A stretch of 64,000 nt of DNA, taken from assembly GCF_900188445.1 (NCBI RefSeq), contig NZ_FZOR01000002.1, forward strand, positions 1-64,000, given 5' to 3'. A model generated the notes under the pieces. It did no database searches and was not told where the DNA came from. It saw nothing but the letters and a program-made list of their open reading frames with translations. Positions 17,942 through 26,924 of this stretch are shown piece after piece. How positions within the stretch are numbered: position 1 is the stretch's first letter; every line of letters begins with the position of its first letter. The stretch comes from Actinomadura meyerae (GTDB lineage: Bacteria; Actinomycetota; Actinomycetes; Streptosporangiales; Streptosporangiaceae). A program made the translations under genes and the position numbers.

Positions 17942-19477
17942 TCACGCCCCGCCGACGGGGACGCCCTCCGGCGGACGCGGATCCGGCACGGCCTCCGCGG
18001 CCCCGGCCGCCGCGCGGTGGTCCAGGAACCGCAGATCGCGCTCCTCCTCCGCACGCGACCGGCTGCACAGGGAGACGGCGACGAACGCACTGATGCCGAT
18101 CGCTCCGGCCAGCAGGGTCGCCCACCCGTCGAACCCCTCTCCCAGCAGGCCGTTGTCGATGTACAGGAGGTCGTTCGGCACGCCGTACAGGGTCGGGGTC
18201 AGCACGAGGAAGGCCAGGCGGACGACCAGCCCCGCACCGATGCTCACCAGCGCGGCCGCCGTCGTGGCCCGCCGCCAGTAGAGCCCGAGGACGAACGGGG
18301 CGACGAGGCAGGCGAGCATGAGGTCGAACGCGAGCGTCAGCAGGATGCCCGTCTGCGAGACCCGCACGGCCAGGATCGCGGCGCACACGGCGACGGGCAG
18401 CATCGCGATGCGCACCCACCGCAGCAGGGGGTCCTTGTGCCCCGGCGCGACGGCGCGCTTGAGCCCGGCGACGTTGCGCACCGTCACCGCGGACGTGGCC
18501 AGCACCGCGCCCGACCCGGTCGAGAAGGACGCGGCCACGACGCCCGACAGCACCAGGACGGCGAGCACGGCGGGCGCGCCGCCGTCGAGCAGCTTGTAGA
18601 CGACGGGCCCGCCGTCGGCCGTCAGGCCGAGCTCGGCGGCACCGGTCAGAGCGATCAGCGACCAGACCACGCCCACGGCCGCCGTGACGCCCGCGCCGAC
18701 GAAGCAGGCACGGCGCGCCGCCTCGGGGGTGCGGGCGCCGAAGACGCGCTGCATGAAGTCGATGGCGACCAGGTCGCCGATGCCCAGCGAGACCAGCGTC
18801 GCCCAGTTGATGGCGGCGCCCTGGGAGGGATCGGTCAGCTGCCCCATGTCGAAGGGCCCGGCCCCGTCCGGGACGCTGATCCCGTGCTCGGAGGCCACCC
18901 AGACGAACAGCGCGAGGGTGGCGCCGACCGTGATGACGGCCTGGATGACGGCGGTGTACACGTCCGAGAACAGCCCGCCGCCGACGGTGTAGGCGAGGAT
19001 CAGCGCGACGGCGACGATGACGCCCAGCTCGTACGGGACGCCGGCGAAGTGCTCCAGCAGGAACCCGAGGGCGACCAGGTTCCCGGCCAGCAGCACGGTG
19101 AAGGACACGACCATGAGCACGCCCGCGATGACCTCGACGCGGCGCGTGTACCGGCGCGCGAAGAAGTCCGCGAGGGTCATCAGGCCCATCCGGTTCATCG
19201 GTTTCGCCAGGAAGGCCCCCGCCAGCAGCAGGCAGATCGCCAGCCCCAGGGCCAGCGAGGCGCCCGCCCAGAAGCCGAGGCCGGCCGACAGGTCGGTGTT
19301 GCCGATGGTCGCGTTGGAGTCGACGGCGGCGGTGGTCAGCGCGACCGCCACCAGCGGGACCCCGAGCTGCCGCCCGGCGACGAGATAGTTCGTGGAGTCG
19401 CCGTCGACCATGCGGGCCACCGCGATGCCGACCACGAGCACGAGCAGGACCGTGAGCCCCACCCCGGCGATGATCAT
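17942..19477 (-). CDS. sodium:solute symporter (SSS family), candidate guanidine/urea importer
   Basis: 511 residues from the ATG at 19477, set by AGGAGG six bases upstream; the longer reading from 19498 would begin ahead of this SD. About 13 membrane helices, with the SSS-type LTTAAVDSNATIGNTD region near the N-terminus and SGVVAASFSTGSGAVLATSAV in the core helices (possible Na+ site). The C-terminal ~35 residues are charged and cytoplasmic. It shares a TetR-type operator with the carboxylase operon, so its substrate is probably what that operon consumes. Family members also carry proline, pantothenate, urea or sugars, so the substrate rests on regulation alone. Confidence 0.85.
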   Translation of the reverse strand: MIIAGVGLTVLLVLVVGIAVARMVDGDSTNYLVAGRQLGVPLVAVALTTAAVDSNATIGNTDLSAGLGFWAGASLALGLAICLLLAGAFLAKPMNRMGLMTLADFFARRYTRRVEVIAGVLMVVSFTVLLAGNLVALGFLLEHFAGVPYELGVIVAVALILAYTVGGGLFSDVYTAVIQAVITVGATLALFVWVASEHGISVPDGAGPFDMGQLTDPSQGAAINWATLVSLGIGDLVAIDFMQRVFGARTPEAARRACFVGAGVTAAVGVVWSLIALTGAAELGLTADGGPVVYKLLDGGAPAVLAVLVLSGVVAASFSTGSGAVLATSAVTVRNVAGLKRAVAPGHKDPLLRWVRIAMLPVAVCAAILAVRVSQTGILLTLAFDLMLACLVAPFVLGLYWRRATTAAALVSIGAGLVVRLAFLVLTPTLYGVPNDLLYIDNGLLGEGFDGWATLLAGAIGISAFVAVSLCSRSRAEEERDLRFLDHRAAAGAAEAVPDPRPPEGVPVGGA

Positions 19478-19498
19478 GGTTCCTCCTGGACGCACCAA

Positions 19499-19518
19499 TT
19501 TCTGTCGAGCGACAGATA
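19499..19518. promoter_or_regulatory. TetR-type operator, copy 2
   Basis: TTTCTGTCGAGCGACAGATA contains a perfect 7-bp inverted repeat TCTGTCG-AG-CGACAGA. It lies 22 bp before the symporter ATG, the same placement as copy 1 before UAAP1. The joint consensus is TTTCTGTCGARCRACAGAWA. Confidence 0.8.
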
Positions 19519-19599
19519 AGGCGTCCAGTAAGACGTCCGGGTGTTACGGGCGGACGGGCCCAATGAAACAGGCGGGTAAAGCGATCCTCTCCGGGGCGG

Positions 19600-20259
19600 C
19601 TACGGCTCGACGAGCCCGATCCTGATCGCGTACTTCGTCAGCTCGAGCCGGTCGCGCATGCCGAGCTTGCCGAGGATGTTGGCGCGGTGCCGGTCGACCG
19701 TCTTCACGCTGATCGTCAGGGTCTCGGCGATCCGCTTGGACGAGTACCCCTCCGCGATCAGCTTGATGATCTCCTCCTCGCGCGGGGTGAGGATGCCGTC
19801 GGGGCCGTCGCCGTCCCGCTCCCGGCCGAGGTACTCGCGGATCAGCGCCGTCACCGCCCCCGGGTACAGGAACGGCTCGCCGCGCATCGCGGCGCGGCAG
19901 GCGTGCAGCAGGTCGCGGTCGGCGACGGACTTCAGCACGTACCCGGACGCGCCCGCCTTCAGGGCCTCGAACAGGTACTGCTCGTTGTCGTACATCGACA
20001 GGATCAGCGTCCGCACGGTGGGGAAGCGCCGGGAGATCTCCCGCGCCGCTTGCAGCCCGGTCATGCGCGGCATCGCGATGTCGAGGATCGCAAGATCGAC
20101 GCCGCCGGCGGCGAGCGCGTCGATCGCCTCCGCCCCGTCCGCCGCCTCCGCGACCACGGTGAGGTCGGGCTCGGCGTCCAGGATCAGCCGCAGCCCGCGG
20201 CGCACCAGCGCGTGATCGTCGGCCAGCAGTATCCGGGTGGCGGACTCGCGAGTGTGCAC
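19600..20259 (-). CDS. LuxR/NarL-family response regulator
   Basis: 219 residues from a GTG behind a full-length SD (GGAGGTGATC). The receiver domain (1-~125) has the acidic pair DD at 14-15, the phosphorylated Asp at ~60 (LAILDIAMP) and Lys at ~110 (GYVLKS). The C-terminal LuxR HTH (~150-215) reads LTPREEEIIKLIAEGYSSKRIAETLTISVKTVDRHRANI. No kinase gene adjoins it. The kinase at 9270 has a NarL-type HisKA_3 domain and a nearly identical promoter motif, which suggests the pair was split by insertion of the nitrogen genes. Likely targets are its own gene, the kinase, and the divergent CBS and SPFH genes. Confidence 0.92.
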   Translation of the reverse strand: MHTRESATRILLADDHALVRRGLRLILDAEPDLTVVAEAADGAEAIDALAAGGVDLAILDIAMPRMTGLQAAREISRRFPTVRTLILSMYDNEQYLFEALKAGASGYVLKSVADRDLLHACRAAMRGEPFLYPGAVTALIREYLGRERDGDGPDGILTPREEEIIKLIAEGYSSKRIAETLTISVKTVDRHRANILGKLGMRDRLELTKYAIRIGLVEP

Positions 20260-20563
20260 CCGATCACCTCCGGTCTCGCGTCCATCCTAGGCTCGCCCCC
20301 GAGGACAGATTCTCCTCCACCTGGGGATACATGCTCCATGGCGCCGATATGGGTGTCAGACCCGATGAGGTGCGGGGCCGCCGCCGCAAAGACTGGACAG
20401 CGTACGCGAAAGGGGCGGACACATGGCACAGCGAACGACCGGCGGGCACCGTCACCCGCCGAAGGCGGCGCGGCGGCCGTCCTGCGAAGGGAGCGCCCCC
20501 GGCGTTAGGAGGAGGAATCCATCAATCCGAAGAGCCAGGCTTTCCGGAAGCCGAAAGGAAGCA
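20260..20563. other. 304-bp divergent intergenic region
   Basis: It lies between the response regulator (minus) and the CBS gene (plus). It holds the 23-nt motif at 20344-20366 and, near the right end, the SD AAAGGAAG for the CBS gene. A reading frame from the ATG at 20423 joins the CBS gene in frame but has a basic, non-conserved-looking N-terminus and no SD, so I treat it as leader sequence. Confidence 0.5.
20344..20366 (-). promoter_or_regulatory. motif shared with the kinase promoter (regulator copy)
   Basis: On the minus strand it begins ATCGGGTC and ends CCCATATCGG, with 19 of 23 positions equal to 9170-9192. It contains GGGTGTCAGACCC on the plus strand, an inverted repeat GGGT-N5-ACCC. 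It is 84 nt upstream of the regulator GTG and 197 nt upstream of the CBS gene. Confidence 0.6.
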
Positions 20564-21022
20564 ATGCAAGCGCGGGACATCGCCATAAAGGTGCCGACCG
20601 TGACGCGGGACGACTCGATCGCCCACGCGATACAGCTCATGGCGCTCGGCCGGCTGCCGGGCCTGATCGTCGTGGACGGGGAGCAGCGCCCCCGGGTCGT
20701 CCTTCCCGGCACGCAGGTGCTGCGGCTGGCGGTCCCCGCCGCCTACCAGGAGGACCCGGCGCTGACCCGGGTCGTGGACGAGACGCACGCGGACGTCTTC
20801 TGGCACGAGATCCGCGACAGGACTGTGGGCGACTGCCTCGGCACGCACACTCCCCGCCCGGTCATCGTGAAGGCGTCCGCGACGCTGCTGGAACTCGCCG
20901 CGCTCATGGCCCGGCAGCGCAGCCCCATCGTGGCGGTCGTGGACGACGCCGGCCTGCTCACCGGCGCGGTGATCCTCGATCGGCTGCTGTCGGCGCTGGC
21001 GCTCAGCCAGCCCGACGACTGA
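20564..21022 (+). CDS. CBS-domain protein
   Basis: 152 residues from the ATG at 20564 (AAAGGAAG upstream). Two CBS motifs fill the protein: residues ~1-60 ([38 protein letters not shown]) and ~90-145 ([43 protein letters not shown]). Paired CBS domains bind adenine nucleotides and act as energy or ligand sensors. It is followed 109 bp later by a transporter gene on the same strand and is probably a cytosolic regulator of it. It shares its promoter region with the response regulator. Confidence 0.85.
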   Translation: MQARDIAIKVPTVTRDDSIAHAIQLMALGRLPGLIVVDGEQRPRVVLPGTQVLRLAVPAAYQEDPALTRVVDETHADVFWHEIRDRTVGDCLGTHTPRPVIVKASATLLELAALMARQRSPIVAVVDDAGLLTGAVILDRLLSALALSQPDD

Positions 21023-21026
21023 CCCT

Positions 21027-21055
21027 CCGGCGGCGTCCCGCTGATCCGCCGCCGG
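21027..21055 (+). terminator. hairpin between CBS and transporter genes
   Basis: An 8-bp perfect stem CCGGCGGC / GCCGCCGG (21027-21034 with 21048-21055) with a 13-nt loop, five bases after the CBS stop. GATCCGCCGCCG recurs just downstream. It may attenuate rather than stop transcription into the transporter gene. Confidence 0.4.
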
Positions 21056-21131
21056 GGCGCCGGGCCGATCCGCCGCCGAGGCGGCCCGATGCTCCGCCGC
21101 CACGGAGCGCCGCACGGCCGGGGAGTCCGCG

Positions 21132-22415
21132 ATGACGGCGGTGGCGGCGCTCGCCATCTTCGTCGTCGCGTTCTTCTTCATCGCCACGGAGAAGGCCGAC
21201 AAGGTCAAGGTCGTCCTCATCGCGGCCGGGGCCATGACGGTGCTGGGGCTCACTCCCGGCGCCGGGGTCTTCTTCTCCGAGCACGACGGGATCGACTGGA
21301 ACGTCATCTTCCTGCTGCTCGGCATGATGATCATCGTCGGGGTCGTCAAGGGCACCGGGCTGTTCGACTACCTGGCGATCTGGGCGGCCAAACGCTCCAA
21401 GGGGCGGCCGTACCGGCTGATGGTCATGCTGATGGCGATCACCGCGGTGGCCTCCCCGTTCCTGGACAACGTCACCACGATCATGCTGGTGGCGCCGGTG
21501 ACGGTGGTGGTCTGCAAGCGGCTGCGCATCCCCGCGCACCCGTACCTCATCGCCGAGGTGCTGGCGTCCAACATCGGCGGCGCCTCGACCCTCATCGGGG
21601 ACCCGCCGAACATCATCATCGCCAGCCGGGCGGGGTTGACGTTCAACGACTTCCTCGTCCACATGGCGCCGATCGTGGTGGCCGTCTTCGTCGCGTTCGT
21701 GCTGCTCTCGTGGGTGCTGTTCCGCAAGGAGTTCCACTACGACGAGCGGTACGTCGCGGAGGTGATGTCGCTGGACGAGCGGAAGGCGATCACCGACTCG
21801 GCACTGCTCGTCCGGTGCCTGGTGGTGCTGGGCCTCGTCATCGTCGGGTTCATGCTGCACTCGGTGGTGCACACGGAGCCGTCGATCATCGCGCTCGTCG
21901 GCGCGGGCGTGATGCTGCTGGTGGCGCGGGTGGACGTCGGGGAGGTCCTGGACGAGGTCGAGTGGCCCGTCCTGGTGTTCTTCGCCGGCCTGTTCGTGAT
22001 GGTGGCGGGCCTCGGGCACACCGGCGTCATCGAGAAGATCGGGGTCTGGGCCGCGGACGCGGTCGGCGACAACTACTTCGTCGCCGCGACCAGCCTGCTG
22101 TTCGGGTCCGCCGTGCTCGGCGCGTTCTTCGACAACATCCCCTACGCGGCGACGATGGCGCCGATCGTGGAGGGGATGGCGGCGGGCGCCCCCGACCAGT
22201 CGACCGCCGACGCGCTGTGGTGGTCGTTCGCGCTGGGCGCCGACTTCGGCGGCAACGGCACCGCCGTCGCGGCGAGCGCCAACGTCGTCGCGATCGGGAT
22301 CGCCGCCCGCACCGGGAACCCGATCAGTTTCTGGCAGTTCACCCGCTACGGCATCATCGTCACCGTGCTCAGCACGCTGATGGCCTGGGTGTACGTCGCC
22401 TTGCGCTACTTCTAG
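21132..22415 (+). CDS. ArsB/NhaD-type (ion transporter superfamily) membrane permease
   Basis: 427 residues and ~11-12 membrane helices. It carries the two re-entrant signature regions of the ion transporter superfamily: ASPFLDNVTTIMLVAPVT (~residues 115-132) and SNIGGASTLIGDPPNIIIAS (~150-170), with a weaker second repeat near the end (GAFFDNIPYAATMAPI; GADFGGNGTAVAASANVVAIG). Such proteins move arsenite, Na+/H+, citrate or other anions; no arsenic genes are near, so the substrate is open. The preceding CBS protein is a plausible regulator. GGGGAG lies eight bases before the ATG. Confidence 0.88.
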   Translation: MTAVAALAIFVVAFFFIATEKADKVKVVLIAAGAMTVLGLTPGAGVFFSEHDGIDWNVIFLLLGMMIIVGVVKGTGLFDYLAIWAAKRSKGRPYRLMVMLMAITAVASPFLDNVTTIMLVAPVTVVVCKRLRIPAHPYLIAEVLASNIGGASTLIGDPPNIIIASRAGLTFNDFLVHMAPIVVAVFVAFVLLSWVLFRKEFHYDERYVAEVMSLDERKAITDSALLVRCLVVLGLVIVGFMLHSVVHTEPSIIALVGAGVMLLVARVDVGEVLDEVEWPVLVFFAGLFVMVAGLGHTGVIEKIGVWAADAVGDNYFVAATSLLFGSAVLGAFFDNIPYAATMAPIVEGMAAGAPDQSTADALWWSFALGADFGGNGTAVAASANVVAIGIAARTGNPISFWQFTRYGIIVTVLSTLMAWVYVALRYF

Positions 22416-22466
22416 CGCTCCTGGCGCCTCTGGCGCCGGCCAGGGGGCTGGGGCCGGGCACGTCCT

Positions 22467-23861
22467 CTAGTAGGCGTGCTCGGCCATCAGCCGCCGGGAC
22501 GCCTCGGTGATGCTGCCCGACAGCGACGGGTACACCGCGAACGTCTGGGCGACCTGGTCGACGGTCAGGTGCTGCTGGACGGCCACCGACACCGCCAGGA
22601 TCAGCTCGCTGGCCCGCGGCGCCACGATGACCCCGCCGAGCACGATCCCCGTGGACGGGCGGCAGAACACCTTGACGAAACCGTCCTCGAAGCCCTGCAT
22701 CTTGGCGCGCGCGTTGGTGAACAGCGGCAGCATGACCGTCCGGGCGTTGACGTCGCCTGAGTCGACCATCTGCTGCGTCACGCCGACCGACGCGACCTCG
22801 GGGTCGGTGAAGATGTTGGACGCGACCCAGCCGAGCTTGAGCGGCTGCACCGCCTCGCCCAGCGCGTGCCACATCGCGATGCGGCCCTGCATGCCCGCGA
22901 CGGACGCGAGCATGAGCACGCCCGTGCAGTCGCCCGACGCGTAGATGTGCGGGACGGACGTCCGCGACACCTTGTCGACCTCGACGAAGCCGCGCGCGTC
23001 GCAGCGCACGCCGACCTCCTCCAGGCCGATGCCCGAGGTGTTCGGGACCATCCCGACCGTCATCAGGCAGTGCGAGCCCTCGATCTTCGTCCCGTCCTCC
23101 AGGGTGACGATCACGCCGTCGCCCGAGCGCTCCACCCCGGCGGCCCGCGACCGCGACATGACCTTCATCCCGCGCCGCAGGAACACGTCCTGCAGGACGG
23201 ACGCGGCGTCGGCGTCCTCGGTCGGGAGGATCCGGTCGCGCGAGGAGACCAGCGTGACCTTCGAGCCGAGCGACAGGTACGCGCCCGCCAGCTCCGCGCC
23301 CGTCACGCCGGACCCGACGACGATCAGGTCCTCGGGGAGCTCCGGCAGGTCGTAGAGCTGGCGCCAGTTCAGGATGCGCTCGCCGTCCGGCTCGGCGCCG
23401 GGCAGCACGCGCGGCGTCGCGCCCGTCGCGATGAGCACGATGTCGGCCCGGATGCGCCGGTCGCCGACCGCGACGACGTGCGGCTCCACCAGCCGCGCCT
23501 CACCGCGGACGATCTTCACCTCCTCGTAGGCGAGCCGTTCGGCGACGTCGAACGACTGGGCCCGCGCGAGGTCCTTCACGCGCTTGTTCACCTCGGCCAT
23601 GTCGGCCTCCAGGGCGCCGACGATGCCGTCCGGACCGCCGTTGAAGCGCAGCCCGAGGCCCGCCGACTCCGACATGACCGCCATACGGGTCGAGGTGGCG
23701 ATGAGCGTCTTGGAGGGCACGCAGTCGGTGAGCACGCAGGCGCCGCCGGGACCGTCGCGCTCGATGACGGTCACGTCCGCGCCGAGCTGGGCCGCGACGA
23801 GCGCGGCCTCGTAACCGCCCGGGCCTCCTCCGATGATCACGATCCGGGTCACATCTTCCAT
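22467..23861 (-). CDS. lpdA: NAD(P)H-quinone dehydrogenase of the lipoamide dehydrogenase fold
   Basis: 464 residues. The N-terminal FAD motif is IVIIGGGPGGYEAALVAAQLGADV, and the redox disulfide segment GGACVLTDCVPSK keeps both Cys. The NAD motif is VVGSGVTGAELAGAYLSLGSKVTLV (~residue 180), and a C-terminal dimer domain follows. The C-terminal HPTLSE-type motif that gives lipoamide dehydrogenases their His-Glu catalytic pair reads YPSLSG here, so both residues are missing. This matches the mycobacterial LpdA group, which reduces quinones rather than lipoamide. AGGAAACA precedes the ATG. It is divergent from the gamma-glutamylcyclotransferase-like gene. Confidence 0.92.
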   Translation of the reverse strand: MEDVTRIVIIGGGPGGYEAALVAAQLGADVTVIERDGPGGACVLTDCVPSKTLIATSTRMAVMSESAGLGLRFNGGPDGIVGALEADMAEVNKRVKDLARAQSFDVAERLAYEEVKIVRGEARLVEPHVVAVGDRRIRADIVLIATGATPRVLPGAEPDGERILNWRQLYDLPELPEDLIVVGSGVTGAELAGAYLSLGSKVTLVSSRDRILPTEDADAASVLQDVFLRRGMKVMSRSRAAGVERSGDGVIVTLEDGTKIEGSHCLMTVGMVPNTSGIGLEEVGVRCDARGFVEVDKVSRTSVPHIYASGDCTGVLMLASVAGMQGRIAMWHALGEAVQPLKLGWVASNIFTDPEVASVGVTQQMVDSGDVNARTVMLPLFTNARAKMQGFEDGFVKVFCRPSTGIVLGGVIVAPRASELILAVSVAVQQHLTVDQVAQTFAVYPSLSGSITEASRRLMAEHAY

Positions 23862-23956
23862 TGTTTCCTACTTCCGGCAGTGAAAAGTCCGGCTTGGCGC
23901 CCACCCCGGCGCGACCTGCCCACCCCCACCCCACCCGTGGCGTAGCCTTGGCCAAC

Positions 23957-24409
23957 GTGGCACTGTACGCGGCGTACGCCTCCAACATGGATCCCGAGCA
24001 GATGGCGAGCCGGGCTCCGCATTCGCCCATGCGCGGCACCGGCTGGCTGGCCGGGTGGCGGCTCACCTTCGGCGGGCAGGACAAGGGCTGGGACGGCGCC
24101 CTCGCGACGGTCGTCGAGGACGAGTCCGAGCAGGTCTTCGTCGTCATGTACGACGTGCCCGCCTGGGACGAGAAGGAACTCGACGCCTGGGAGGGGGCCG
24201 CGCTCGACGTCTACCGCAAGATCCGGGTCCGGGTGCAGACCCTCGACGGCGACGCGCTGTGCTGGATCTACGTCCTGGACGACTACGAGGGCGGGCTGCC
24301 GTCCGCGCGGTACCTCGGCATCCTCGCCGACGCGGCGGAGAAGGCCGGCGCGCCCGACGACTACGTCAAGGACCTGCGGACACGTCCCTGCAAGTCGCTG
24401 GGCGACTGA
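23957..24409 (+). CDS. gamma-glutamylcyclotransferase-like protein
   Basis: 150 residues from the GTG at 23957. The N-terminal [13 protein letters not shown] matches the nucleotide/peptide-binding loop (Y-G-S-N-L type) of the GGCT fold, with ALYAAYGSN here changed to YAASN-like form. An acidic [11 protein letters not shown] stretch holds the candidate catalytic Glu. The fold forms 5-oxoproline from gamma-glutamyl compounds, but many small bacterial members are uncharacterised. No SD is visible, so a leaderless or near-leaderless transcript is possible. Purine nucleoside phosphorylase starts 74 bp later. Confidence 0.82.
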   Translation: MALYAAYASNMDPEQMASRAPHSPMRGTGWLAGWRLTFGGQDKGWDGALATVVEDESEQVFVVMYDVPAWDEKELDAWEGAALDVYRKIRVRVQTLDGDALCWIYVLDDYEGGLPSARYLGILADAAEKAGAPDDYVKDLRTRPCKSLGD

Positions 24410-24483
24410 CCCCGGCCGCCCCGGGCGGAGGCCGCGGCGGAGGCCGATCGTCCCACCGGGGACCCGGCGGTAGTGTCGGCGAT

Positions 24484-25284
24484 GTGAGCAACGACGCTTT
24501 TGCACTGGCACGGGCCTCCGCGGACGCGCTGCGCGACCGCACGTCCATCGACGCGTTCGACGTCGCCCTCGTGATGGGCTCGGGCTGGGTCCCGGCCGCC
24601 GACCGGCTGGGCGAGCCCGTCACCGAGCTGACCGTCACCGAGCTGCCCGGGTTCGCGCCCCCGGCGGTGGAGGGGCACGCGGGGAAGATCCGCGTCGTCG
24701 AGGTGGGCGGGCGCCGGGCGCTGGTGTTCCTCGGCCGGACGCACCTGTACGAGGGCCGCGGCGTCGACGCCGTGGTGCACCCCGTCAGGACGGCGCTGGC
24801 CGCCGGGGTGAAGACGGTGGTGCTGACCAACGCGGCGGGCGGGCTGCGGCCCGAGCACCAGCGCGTCGGCGACCCGGTGCTGATCTCCGACCACCTGAAC
24901 CTGTCGGGCGCGAACCCGCTCACCGGCGCGACGTTCCTGGACCTCACCGAGGCGTACTCGGGGCGGCTGCGCGCCCTCGCCAAGGAGGTCGACCCGACCC
25001 TGTCGGAGGGCGTGTACGCGGCGTTCCGCGGCCCCACCTACGAGACGCCCGCCGAGATCCGGATGCTGCGCGCCCTGGGCGCCGACCTCATCGGCATGTC
25101 GACGGTGCTGGAGACGATCGCGGCGCGGCAGGGCGGCGCCGACGTCCTCGGGATCTCGCTGGTCACCAACATCGCGGCCGGGCTGTCGGACGAGCCTCTC
25201 GACCACGAGGAGGTCCTCGCGGCGGGACGCGCCTCGGCCGGGCGGATGGGCACGCTGCTCGCGACCGTCCTGGCGAAGCTGTGA
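24484..25284 (+). CDS. deoD: purine nucleoside phosphorylase
   Basis: 266 residues from a GTG. It belongs to the trimeric PNP family: [11 protein letters not shown] at ~25-35 (phosphate loop), [16 protein letters not shown], then [30 protein letters not shown], which holds the purine-site Glu and the Met-Ser phosphate region. It converts inosine/guanosine (and deoxy forms) plus phosphate to free base and (deoxy)ribose-1-phosphate. The stop overlaps the GTG of the mutase gene by four bases, so the sugar-1-phosphate can pass to the next enzyme. The symbol follows mycobacterial usage; the sequence is PunA-type, not the hexameric E. coli DeoD. Confidence 0.93.
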   Translation: MSNDAFALARASADALRDRTSIDAFDVALVMGSGWVPAADRLGEPVTELTVTELPGFAPPAVEGHAGKIRVVEVGGRRALVFLGRTHLYEGRGVDAVVHPVRTALAAGVKTVVLTNAAGGLRPEHQRVGDPVLISDHLNLSGANPLTGATFLDLTEAYSGRLRALAKEVDPTLSEGVYAAFRGPTYETPAEIRMLRALGADLIGMSTVLETIAARQGGADVLGISLVTNIAAGLSDEPLDHEEVLAAGRASAGRMGTLLATVLAKL

Positions 25285-26924
25285 GCGACCTCCGCGCGCG
25301 CGCCAAGGAATGGCTCACGCAGGACCCGGACCCGGAAACCCGCGCCGAGCTGCGCGAGATCCTGGACAGGGGCGACGACGCGGCGCTCGCTTCCCGGTTC
25401 GGGTCCCGCCTGGAGTTCGGGACGGCGGGCCTGCGCGGCGAGCTGGGCGCCGGCCCGAACCGGATGAACCGCGTCACGGTCATGCGCGCCGCCGCCGGGC
25501 TCGCCGCCTGCCTGCCGCCGGGCGGCCGCGTCATCATCGGCTTCGACGCGCGGCACGGCTCGCGCCGGTTCGCCGACGACACGGCGGCCGTGCTCAGCGG
25601 CGCGGGGCTGCGCCCGGAGGTGTTCGCCGAGCCCGTCCCGACGCCCGTCCTGGCGCACTTCACCCGGTCGTTCGACGACATCGTGGCGGGCGTGATGGTG
25701 ACGGCCAGCCACAACCCGCCGCGCGACAACGGCTACAAGGTGTACTGGTCGGACGGCGCGCAGATCGTCCCGCCGCGCGACAGCGAGATCTCCGCCGCGA
25801 TCGACGCGGTCGGCCGGGTGGACGAGCTGCCGCTCGGCTCCGGCTGGCCCGTCCACGCCGACACCGCCCTGTACCTGGACGCGGTGTCGTCACTCCGGCT
25901 CGGCGACGACCGGGACATCTCGATCGTCTACACGCCGCTGCACGGCGTCGGCCGGGACGTGCTGCTCGCGGCGTTCGATCGGGCGGGCTTCCCCGCCCCG
26001 GCCGTCGTCCCCGAGCAGGCGGAGCCGGACCCGGACTTCCCGACCGTCGCGTTCCCGAACCCGGAGGAGCCCGGCGCCCTCGACCTCGCCCTGGCCCTGG
26101 CCGAGGCCCGGGACGCCGACCTGGTGATCGCCAACGACCCGGACGCGGACCGCTGCGCCGTCGCCGTCCCCTCCCCGTCCGGATGGCGGACGCTGACCGG
26201 GGACGAGGTCGGCGGGCTGCTCGCCGAGCACGTCCTGCGGCACACCGCCGGCGATGACCGCCTGGTCGTCACCACGATCGTGTCGTCGTCGCTGCTCCGC
26301 TCGGTCGCCGCCGCGCACGGGGTGCGGTTCGCCGAGTCGCTCACCGGCTTCAAATGGATCATGAAGGCGGGCGGGTCCGGCCCGGACGGGCGGCCCGGCC
26401 GGCTCGTGTTCGGCTACGAGGAGGCGCTCGGCTACAGCGTCGGCGACGACCGCGGCGTCCTCGTCAGCGACAAGGACGGCATCGGCGCGGCGCTCGCCGT
26501 CGCGGCCCTGGCCGCCGCCGCGAAGCGGGACGGCCGCACCCTGCTGGACCTGCTCGACGACCAGGCCCGCGAGTACGGCCTGCACGCCACGTCGCAGCTG
26601 TCGATCAGGGTGGACGACCTGTCCCTGATCACCGCCGTCATGGCCCGGCTGCGCACCGCTCCCCCGGCGGAGCTGGCCGGGCGTCCGGTCGAGTCGTTCG
26701 ACGATCTCGCCCGTCCCACCGACGGCCTGCCGCCGACCGACGGTTTGCGCTTCCGGCTGTCCGGCGGTGCCCGCGTGGTCGTCCGGCCCTCCGGCACGGA
26801 ACCGAAGCTCAAGTGCTACCTGGAGGTCGTCCTCCCGGTAGAGGACGACGTCGCCGCGACTCGCGCGCGCGCCGACGCCGAACTGGAAGCACTCCGCGAG
26901 GCCCTCGCCACCGCCCTCGCGTAG
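25281..26924 (+). CDS. pmmB: phospho-sugar mutase (PmmB type)
   Basis: 547 residues, alpha-D-phosphohexomutase superfamily in four domains. The phosphoserine loop is [17 protein letters not shown] (Ser ~143), the metal loop is [12 protein letters not shown], the sugar-specificity loop is [11 protein letters not shown], and the phosphate-binding loop near the C-terminus is [15 protein letters not shown]. It interconverts 1- and 6-(or 5-)phosphosugars. Its coupling to purine nucleoside phosphorylase suggests it works as a phosphopentomutase on (deoxy)ribose-1-phosphate, although the family name is phosphomannomutase. The start overlaps the previous stop (GTGA). Confidence 0.92.
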   Translation: MSDLRARAKEWLTQDPDPETRAELREILDRGDDAALASRFGSRLEFGTAGLRGELGAGPNRMNRVTVMRAAAGLAACLPPGGRVIIGFDARHGSRRFADDTAAVLSGAGLRPEVFAEPVPTPVLAHFTRSFDDIVAGVMVTASHNPPRDNGYKVYWSDGAQIVPPRDSEISAAIDAVGRVDELPLGSGWPVHADTALYLDAVSSLRLGDDRDISIVYTPLHGVGRDVLLAAFDRAGFPAPAVVPEQAEPDPDFPTVAFPNPEEPGALDLALALAEARDADLVIANDPDADRCAVAVPSPSGWRTLTGDEVGGLLAEHVLRHTAGDDRLVVTTIVSSSLLRSVAAAHGVRFAESLTGFKWIMKAGGSGPDGRPGRLVFGYEEALGYSVGDDRGVLVSDKDGIGAALAVAALAAAAKRDGRTLLDLLDDQAREYGLHATSQLSIRVDDLSLITAVMARLRTAPPAELAGRPVESFDDLARPTDGLPPTDGLRFRLSGGARVVVRPSGTEPKLKCYLEVVLPVEDDVAATRARADAELEALREALATALA

